Source of the DNA: a virus
Length of the DNA stretch: 37,774 bases
IMG/VR virus record: IMGVR_UViG_3300021197_001001
Location: 1 to 37,774 of that record
Direction: 5' to 3' (one strand)
Shown here: one piece after another, positions 30,755 to 36,946 of the stretch
How the letters are laid out: each line of letters opens with the position of its first letter
How positions within the stretch are numbered: the stretch's first letter is position 1
Translations under genes and position numbers: made by a program
Notes under the pieces: model-generated
The model's input: the letters and a program-made list of their open reading frames with translations, nothing else
Databases searched by the model: none
Told to the model about the DNA's origin: nothing

Positions 30755-32302
30755 ATGGGAACTAAGTCAAAAATAGAAAAAATACGAGAGATAGAAACCC
30801 GTATTATTACTGAAAAAATCGGTAGTAAGTTACCCAAAAAAATAATTAAAGAGATGAAAAAAATAGGAATTGAAAGGTTACCTTATTCTTATTCAGCCGT
30901 TGAGCGTTTTATAGATAAAGAAACTATGGACGTTCATTACAACAAACACTACAAAGGTTATGTTGAAAAACTTAACAAAGCGATTAAAGATAAGAAAGGT
31001 AAAGAGAAGAGTCTCGAAGACATTGTAAAAACAATATCAAGGTATGACTACACGGTCAAAAATAATGCAGGAGGGGCGTTTAACCACGCGTTATTTTGGA
31101 AGATGTTAAGTCCAAAAAAACAAAGGTGTTCGGGAGAGATATATGAAAAAATACTTAAAGACTTTAAAACTTTTAATAATTTTAAAAAACAATTTGAGTC
31201 TGTCGCACAAAAAAGGTTTGGTTCAGGATGGGTTTGGTTAGTTTTAACCAAAAATAATCGATTAAAAATAATGTCGACCCCAAATCAGGATAACCCACTT
31301 ATGAACACAATAAAAGGAGGTGGGTTCCCATTATTAGGTTTAGATTTATGGGAACACTCATATTATCTTAAATATAAAAATAAAAAAGACGATTATATTA
31401 AGAACTTTTGGTCTGTAGTAAATTGGTCATTTGTGAATGACTTATATAACAGTCAAAATAAAAAAACCTTAACTGAATCGGTGAGACCCAAGGAATTGCT
31501 GGTCGAGTCTGAAAGTTCGGGATGCTCATCGAGGGACGTGAAAGAAACCATCGATTTATTCAATAAAAACCCAAGGATAAAATGGTCCTATAGAAAGGCA
31601 ATAGATGAAATCTTTAAAGAAATGTTTAAAGATTTTTGGAGAGAAAAACAAGGAGACCAACTATCAGGTATTTATGATTTTGAATATGAAGGTGTCGTAG
31701 AACCAGGAAGGTCAGTTCTAAATAAGATTAATACCAACGCAACGACTTTTTGTCTATTAATGAATGATATGAACAAGGTGTTAAAGTATTACGGTCACCA
31801 ACCGATTAGTTTCAAAGGTAAAAACGAAAGTCAACAAATAAAAGAAGTCTATAGATTTATAGGTTATATAAGAAATTTTAAAACAAGATTATTTGGACAC
31901 GCGTCAAAAACGTTAACGAATATGTATAAAACTGTTAATAGAAGACACAGACAAGGTGATAGAACGGAACAAAATTCTGTTAAACTTTTAAATAAGATTT
32001 TTGGTGACGGAAATGTAAAACAAGTTGGTGAGATGGGTAGTGTTGTCGATGCAATTGGTGGAGTTGATGCGGTGATAAGAACACCTGAAGGTGATAAAAC
32101 CGCACAAATAAAACCATTTAAGTATTATAAGGAGGACGATGGTAAAATCATTATGTTTGATACGGGAGTTATAAAACCCTATAAAACCGATTGGTTAGTT
32201 TTCCATAATAACAAAAAGGGTGTGATGGTATTCGATAATAGTAATACTGAGATAATTGGGGGTAGGTACGTCTTTAATAAAGAGGATTTATATAATACTT
32301 AA
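30755..32302 (+). CDS. Manganese superoxide dismutase domain fused to a PD-(D/E)XK-like nuclease domain
   Basis: A 515-residue two-domain protein. Residues 1-20 are a charged leader ending RIITE. Residues 42-233 are an Fe/Mn superoxide dismutase: LPYSYSAVE, ligand H61 and H65 in HYNKHYKGYV with Y69, GGAFNHALFW (H111), FGSGWVWLV, NQDNPL (Q178), and LDLWEHSYY (D197, H201). The GG before NH and the Gln in NQD are Mn-type features. All four metal ligands are present, so the enzyme should convert superoxide to peroxide and oxygen. Residues 234-255 form a linker with LTE-S (239-242) and LVE-S (249-252). The C-terminal 260 residues contain an E near 404, GGVDAVI (D about 437) and AQIKPF (Q-I-K about 450-452), spaced like a PD-(D/E)XK nuclease core with Gln for the second acid. 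I know of no such fusion in phages. Confidence 0.88.
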   Translation: MGTKSKIEKIREIETRIITEKIGSKLPKKIIKEMKKIGIERLPYSYSAVERFIDKETMDVHYNKHYKGYVEKLNKAIKDKKGKEKSLEDIVKTISRYDYTVKNNAGGAFNHALFWKMLSPKKQRCSGEIYEKILKDFKTFNNFKKQFESVAQKRFGSGWVWLVLTKNNRLKIMSTPNQDNPLMNTIKGGGFPLLGLDLWEHSYYLKYKNKKDDYIKNFWSVVNWSFVNDLYNSQNKKTLTESVRPKELLVESESSGCSSRDVKETIDLFNKNPRIKWSYRKAIDEIFKEMFKDFWREKQGDQLSGIYDFEYEGVVEPGRSVLNKINTNATTFCLLMNDMNKVLKYYGHQPISFKGKNESQQIKEVYRFIGYIRNFKTRLFGHASKTLTNMYKTVNRRHRQGDRTEQNSVKLLNKIFGDGNVKQVGEMGSVVDAIGGVDAVIRTPEGDKTAQIKPFKYYKEDDGKIIMFDTGVIKPYKTDWLVFHNNKKGVMVFDNSNTEIIGGRYVFNKEDLYNT

Positions 32303-32309
32303 TATTTAT
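32302..32309 (+). promoter_or_regulatory. ATATTTAT promoter-like motif before gp13-like gene
   Basis: Plus-strand AATATTTATAATAAAAAGG, 13 bases before the ATG at 32323; it starts on the last base of the preceding stop. AAAAAGG just after it is one of the few Shine-Dalgarno-like stretches in the window. Confidence 0.45.
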
Positions 32310-32322
32310 AATAAAAAGGTAT

Positions 32323-33435
32323 ATGTCTGCAATAACTGAACCACAAAGAAGTAAACTATTTACTAGGATAAAACATCTACTAGGTGCACCTATAAGAGGT
32401 GTTGAGATAACCGATGAGATGATGGACTCACTATTAGAGTTGTCCATACAGGATTACGCTCAATATGTTAATGATTGGTTAATAGAATCACAATGGACCT
32501 CGTTATATGGTTTAAATTTAGATGAACAGTCATTAACTAGAGCATTTATTAGTCGAAGTTTAGACTGGGAAACTCAGTATACTTACGCATATTCTAAGAT
32601 TGTGGGACTTCAAGCGGGGGGTGACTCCGTTTTGAAGAAAGATTATATTGATTTGGTTGCAGGACAACAGATTTATGAAATACCCAAAGGAAGAGAATTA
32701 AATGAACTTTTATGGTTTAGTCGAGCAGAATTAGACGCCGCTTATTTTGACCCATTTATGGGTGGATTTGGTGGTTTTGGTGGAGGAGGTTTAGGTGGTG
32801 GCGCTGGTTTTTCACAAATGGGTACTACAGGAAATTATTTTATAACTCCCGCTTTCGATATCTTATTAAGAATGCAGGATATTAACATTAAAAGAAGAAT
32901 AATTTCGGGAGAGTTAACATATAGAGTTACCGCACTTCCTAATGGTAAAAAGGCAGTACACCTAATGAACGTACCTGGAGGTAAGTTTGATTTCGGGAAC
33001 CTTGAAAACAATCAATACAAAGTATGGTATTGGTATTACGAAACCGATGATAGGGACTCATGTTTAGCGGAAAACCCTGATATTGTTAGACTTCCTTCAG
33101 ATATTCCGATAGATGAAATGTTATGGGATGAATTAAATAGTCCGGCACAGACATGGGTAAGAAGGTGGTTCACGTCATACGTAAAAGAATCATTAGGTAG
33201 AGTTAGAGGAAAATACCAGGGAAATTTAAAAACGCCTGATTCGGAGATACAATTAGAATACGATTCGTTATTAACAGAATCTAAAGATGAAAAATCTAAA
33301 TTAATTGAAGAATTAACACAGAGATTAGAAAGGTTAAGACCTGACAAAATGATGGAGAGACAGGCAAGTGAGGCTGAAAATTTAAATAAATCATTACAAT
33401 ATAGGGCATTCCCAAGACAGTTTTACTCTATCTAA
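32323..33435 (+). CDS. 13: Neck protein / head-tail adaptor, T4 gp13-like
   Basis: A 370-residue protein. The family pattern is visible: N-terminal helices (FTRIKHLLGAPIRGVEITDEMMDSLLELSIQDYAQYVNDWL), a beta region beginning DLVAGQQIYEIPKGRELNELLWFSR, a late strand LENNQYKVWYWYY, and the C-terminal helical block WVRRWFTSYVKESLGRVRGKY then LTESKDEKSKLIEELTQRLERL. T4 gp13 (309 residues) joins the portal to gp14 in the neck. A Gly/Phe-rich loop (GGFGGFGGGGLGGGAGF, about 148-164) is inserted, absent from T4 gp13. It is on the plus strand, away from the gp14- and gp15-like genes on the minus strand, a split of the T4 13-14-15 block. No Shine-Dalgarno except AAGG ahead of the ATG. Confidence 0.75.
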   Translation: MSAITEPQRSKLFTRIKHLLGAPIRGVEITDEMMDSLLELSIQDYAQYVNDWLIESQWTSLYGLNLDEQSLTRAFISRSLDWETQYTYAYSKIVGLQAGGDSVLKKDYIDLVAGQQIYEIPKGRELNELLWFSRAELDAAYFDPFMGGFGGFGGGGLGGGAGFSQMGTTGNYFITPAFDILLRMQDINIKRRIISGELTYRVTALPNGKKAVHLMNVPGGKFDFGNLENNQYKVWYWYYETDDRDSCLAENPDIVRLPSDIPIDEMLWDELNSPAQTWVRRWFTSYVKESLGRVRGKYQGNLKTPDSEIQLEYDSLLTESKDEKSKLIEELTQRLERLRPDKMMERQASEAENLNKSLQYRAFPRQFYSI

Positions 33436-33436
33436 A

Positions 33437-33769
33437 ATGGCGATATTTAAATCAACACCAGTTACTAAAATTATTAATGGTATCACCATTAAAACATCAG
33501 AAGCAACTTTATTAAGTAATTCTAATTATAAAACTAACGGCGAAAGTGCGATTATTGTTAAAGACCTTAAGGCTTGTCAAATAGAATTAGATTCAAAAAC
33601 TACCGAAAATATAACAATAAAAGCTCTTTGTGATGTATTAATAATTGCCGATTACTCTATAGATGATGAATATGACGAGATACAGTTAAACTCTGGTTCG
33701 TCTGTGGAATTGAGGTTTTTAAGAGACGGATGGTATATCATGTCATCTGATGGGATAAAGAACTCATAA
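33437..33769 (+). CDS. Small beta-rich virion protein, unknown
   Basis: A 110-residue protein two bases after the gp13-like stop, so coexpressed with it. Alternating hydrophobic strands (KIINGITIKTSEATLL, ESAIIVKDLKACQIEL, NITIKALCDVLIIADY) end in VELRFLRDGWYIMSSDG. Ending in 'V.L.f..dGWYI.SS.G' is common in phage fibre and decoration proteins with a terminal beta-sandwich. A decoration, head-fibre or neck-whisker role is a guess. The last 32 bases overlap the polymerase gene on the other strand, so the C-terminus (MSSDGIKNS) is encoded opposite polymerase codons. Confidence 0.65.
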   Translation: MAIFKSTPVTKIINGITIKTSEATLLSNSNYKTNGESAIIVKDLKACQIELDSKTTENITIKALCDVLIIADYSIDDEYDEIQLNSGSSVELRFLRDGWYIMSSDGIKNS

Positions 33770-36497
33770 TCTCTTTATTTTTATTAACATAGTCTTTATT
33801 AACCAATTCAGTAGTACCATCTAAATACATATAGAAAGGGTCAATTCCAACGGAAGTCCAAAATCTTTGTTCGGAATCTGAAAGAGTTAATACCTCATCT
33901 AAAGTGTCTTGGTCACCGTCCTTTCTTGGAAATCCTCTTACTAGTTTTGTTTGGGTTTTAGTAAACAGGGGTTGATTCTCAGGGTCGTCAATCAGTATCT
34001 CATTTCTTATTTCAGTAGAAAAGACAACCAAAAGAGGTTCAATTCTTTTATTAAATGCTGCAATATATCTAGGGACGTTATATTCCCCCAACTTATCAGG
34101 GTTTTGTTCAATATCCTTCTCATTAACGTGGTAACAATTAATAACCACTTCGTCCTTTTTCTTTTGTACATCCCCGTGTGACTTACGAGTACCATTATTA
34201 ACATAATATATTGTATCACCTAAACCTACGTTTAAATCATTAGACATCGCCAACTCCATGTGTGCTTGACGAGACATAAATGAGCCCGATTTAGTTCTTT
34301 TTGTTATGTGAATTTTATATTCGTCAATAGACTGTTTTACCCTCGCCTTATTTGCGATTTTTGAAATGGGTATTTCACGATTGAAAAGTTTACCTATATA
34401 ATCGTAATAAGAATCTAAAAATTCTTGTCCTTTACCGTCCAACAACATAGTAAGACCTGAATCCAAAAACTCCGCAACATAAGTTTGAAGTCTTTTAGAT
34501 TTAATGGTATTACCTGTTAACTTTACTTTTCCTTTATCTGTCAGAAGTGCGTAATTCTTACGAGCCACATTAATGGTTGCTGGCCACTGTCCGTCTGTGT
34601 CTAGACCCATCTCATCTCTCATAAATAAATCATTATATTCTGCAACATCAGCTTCAGAACCATTATACTCTTTACCTTCTTCCACTAGACCGTTAAGACC
34701 CTTTCCTACGTAGGTATGATTATCACGACCTTCGGGTACGGAAAAGTTAACACCATCAGTATCCATAACCAAAGGCTCGTACCCTCGGTTCATAAACCAC
34801 ATAATCATTTGTCTTAGGTATTGTCTACCCGTACATGTTATCTGTTCACCCATATCCATATCACCCCACGGAAATACATGTGGGGCAGACAGAGACCCGA
34901 AGAATGCGTTAATAAAAATTTTAATCGGAAGTTGTTTTCGATTATACTGTGAAGATAGTTTAGGGTCTGTAGTGTAGTGGTCCGCAGCTAACTTCTTATA
35001 TTTAATACGAGTATCACGGAAGTACTTCAACATACTCTTCATAGCACCTGTAACATCACACTTAGGGAATACATCGTGTACGAGTTGAATAGAGGGGTAT
35101 AGAGAAGAGTAATCTAGCTTAAGTACATCAGTGGAGTACCCGACCTGTAAAAGTCGTGAGAGACCCCCTGTAAACGACCTCTTTTCACCTTTCTTAGGTA
35201 TTGCGAGTCCATGTTTATATGACCATGACATCATAATCATCTTCCACAACGTTGCGGTACCCATAGTAGATAGTCGTTCGTAGGTTGTAGGTACGAGCTT
35301 TGCGAGTAAAAAGTTAGCTTGATTAAACTCTTCATCAACCACCATAGTCTCCCATATATCATCATACAAATATCTCTCAACGATATACTCACCATTAACT
35401 TTTTCATAGTGACCGGGGAATTTTTCCATAAGACTTTCGGTACCTGGAGTACCCAACTCCTTATATCCGCCTGTTTTAGGGTTGAAGTAGTACTCTTTAT
35501 TATCAAAATAAGTCTTGCCGATTTTATCTCCTTTGACGTATACTCGGTTTTCTTTCTCTGCCCCAATAAACTGAGTAATATATTTAAGACCCCAACTCTT
35601 AATGTCAGAATTAATCGCTTGAGCTCGTCTTACTGCGTGAGCAATATCTACGATATTATACCCCCACATCATTGTTTGGGTGTAGTCTTCCATCTCATTT
35701 GCAAGCTTCAACATCCCTTGTTTTTGTCTAAGTTTTTTTTCGGGATTTAAAGTTTTGGCAATCTTATCTATATCCATACCGAGGATTTCCGCTCTTGTTA
35801 ATATAAATGGAAAATCGAAAAACGCGGAGTTATATCCACCCACGAGGGATGGTTTTAAATAATTGATTGTATTGAAGAAATCAATAATCATTTGTTTTTC
35901 TTCTTCTTCGTTTTGTGCTGATATGACTTTTTCAAACCCACGGTTATCTTTCATACCGATAAGGAAAATCTTATCATTTTTTGAGTCGAGACCTGTGGTC
36001 TCAATGTCAAATACAAAACGGTGAACCTCATCGTATTCGTCAAAACCTTTAAACAATCGTTTTTGTTTTTGACATAAGTACTGTTCAACAGGAGATAGTA
36101 TTGCAATCGCATTCGTATTTTCTCTATCCCATGGGTCTAACCCACCCATTTTAAAAAAGTTTACTAAGTTGGAGTATGTTTTGGTCGTCTTAACCATGTA
36201 CTTCAGACCTTGTTCCATTCTTTCATCCCCACGAGTGTCCAACTTTTCAATGATGATACCGTGTTTGGACATCGCTTCTTTCTGAGCATATTTAGAACCG
36301 CTATAAAAGTTCTTACCTTTCAAATCCCCCACCCAAGCAAAAGGGATAAAAGTTTCTGATTTAATTTGTTTTCCTTTTAGTGGGTCTTGAATGACTTTAA
36401 AAATCTTATTAGACCTGTAGTCGTATTCTAACGCTACAATATACTTTTCTTCATCCTCTCCGTGGAGGAATTGTTCAATTTCTTCTTGAGATACCAT
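33738..36497 (-). CDS. 43: DNA polymerase, family B, T4 gp43-like
   Basis: A 919-residue replicative polymerase with proofreading, close to T4 gp43 (898). Exonuclease motifs: FDIETTG (D164), NSAFFDFPF, and a Y..D pattern at RYLYDDIWET. Polymerase motif A is LDYSSLYPS (about 460-468), motif B KIFINAFFGS (about 525-534, with Phe where YG is usual) and motif C MDTDGVNF (about 578-585, DTDG in place of the canonical DTDS). ARKNYALL after motif C matches the KxY region. A stretch at about 325-365 (GDKIGKTYFDNKEYYFNPKTGGYKE) looks like a family-specific insertion. It is separated from the other replication genes, sits between neck and fibre-type genes and is convergent with the neck unit (32-base overlap). 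No ATATTTAT precedes it. Confidence 0.93.
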   Translation of the reverse strand: MVSQEEIEQFLHGEDEEKYIVALEYDYRSNKIFKVIQDPLKGKQIKSETFIPFAWVGDLKGKNFYSGSKYAQKEAMSKHGIIIEKLDTRGDERMEQGLKYMVKTTKTYSNLVNFFKMGGLDPWDRENTNAIAILSPVEQYLCQKQKRLFKGFDEYDEVHRFVFDIETTGLDSKNDKIFLIGMKDNRGFEKVISAQNEEEEKQMIIDFFNTINYLKPSLVGGYNSAFFDFPFILTRAEILGMDIDKIAKTLNPEKKLRQKQGMLKLANEMEDYTQTMMWGYNIVDIAHAVRRAQAINSDIKSWGLKYITQFIGAEKENRVYVKGDKIGKTYFDNKEYYFNPKTGGYKELGTPGTESLMEKFPGHYEKVNGEYIVERYLYDDIWETMVVDEEFNQANFLLAKLVPTTYERLSTMGTATLWKMIMMSWSYKHGLAIPKKGEKRSFTGGLSRLLQVGYSTDVLKLDYSSLYPSIQLVHDVFPKCDVTGAMKSMLKYFRDTRIKYKKLAADHYTTDPKLSSQYNRKQLPIKIFINAFFGSLSAPHVFPWGDMDMGEQITCTGRQYLRQMIMWFMNRGYEPLVMDTDGVNFSVPEGRDNHTYVGKGLNGLVEEGKEYNGSEADVAEYNDLFMRDEMGLDTDGQWPATINVARKNYALLTDKGKVKLTGNTIKSKRLQTYVAEFLDSGLTMLLDGKGQEFLDSYYDYIGKLFNREIPISKIANKARVKQSIDEYKIHITKRTKSGSFMSRQAHMELAMSNDLNVGLGDTIYYVNNGTRKSHGDVQKKKDEVVINCYHVNEKDIEQNPDKLGEYNVPRYIAAFNKRIEPLLVVFSTEIRNEILIDDPENQPLFTKTQTKLVRGFPRKDGDQDTLDEVLTLSDSEQRFWTSVGIDPFYMYLDGTTELVNKDYVNKNKEIMSSLSHQMT

Positions 36498-36529
36498 AAT
36501 TTTAATTTTTACACTTGAGATATTATCCT

Positions 36530-36546
36530 CATATCGTAATGATATG
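36530..36546 (-). promoter_or_regulatory. Inverted repeat upstream of DNA polymerase, candidate regulatory hairpin
   Basis: CATATC-GTAAT-GATATG, a perfect 6-base-pair stem with a 5-base loop, 32 bases before the polymerase ATG in an otherwise AT-rich 95-base gap. T4 polymerase represses its own translation through a hairpin near its start, but here the hairpin is further upstream, so the parallel is only suggestive. It may also be an operator. Confidence 0.3.
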
Positions 36547-36592
36547 ATTACTCTTAGTATTGATTAAAGTATATGGATTTTTTAATGGAGAG

Positions 36593-36946
36593 TCAATTTA
36601 TATTAATGAATAACTTTTCTCTGATTGGACATATTAAGTCCCCATCTTTTGTTGTGATTGTAAACTCACCTATAAATCTACCTGACTGATTAGTGTCTCT
36701 TAAAGACCATTTGTAGTATATGTAATACTCTTTTGGTGAGTCGGGGTTGTTTAATAATTTTTCGGTTATAAACGCATTGTTCATAATAATTTTTTGTGCC
36801 CCGTCCGATTCTCGTTTCATGGAAAATCTTATAGATGCATTAACTAAATCCTCATTAAATTTTTTATAATTGTCAGTTCTACCGTCATTCACTACTTCCA
36901 TAGTAAGTATGGGTAATTCACTATTATTTTTAATAAAAAATTCCAT
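36593..36946 (-). CDS. Small structural protein, BppU-N-like beta-sandwich
   Basis: A 117-residue protein that looks like a fibre-attachment domain. ELPILTMEVVNDGRTDNYKKFNEDLVNASIRFSMKR and DGAQKIIMNNAF precede KEYYIYYKWSLRDTNQSGRFIGEFTITTKDG. The pattern of a strand followed by 'a.I.F.m......' and a final 'W...DT...G.f.gEF.i' recalls the N-terminal domain of baseplate upper proteins of Gram-positive phages, which link fibres to the baseplate. Similarity is by pattern only. It directly follows the stop of the Cys-rich gene (TAAATG), so it is translationally coupled to it. Confidence 0.5.
   Translation of the reverse strand: MEFFIKNNSELPILTMEVVNDGRTDNYKKFNEDLVNASIRFSMKRESDGAQKIIMNNAFITEKLLNNPDSPKEYYIYYKWSLRDTNQSGRFIGEFTITTKDGDLICPIREKLFININ

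Noticed and set aside
35319-35750. Plus-strand ORF of 143 residues opposite DNA polymerase
   Set aside because: Covered by conserved polymerase sequence on the minus strand; hydrophobic composition is what antisense of AT-rich coding gives, and no start signal is seen.
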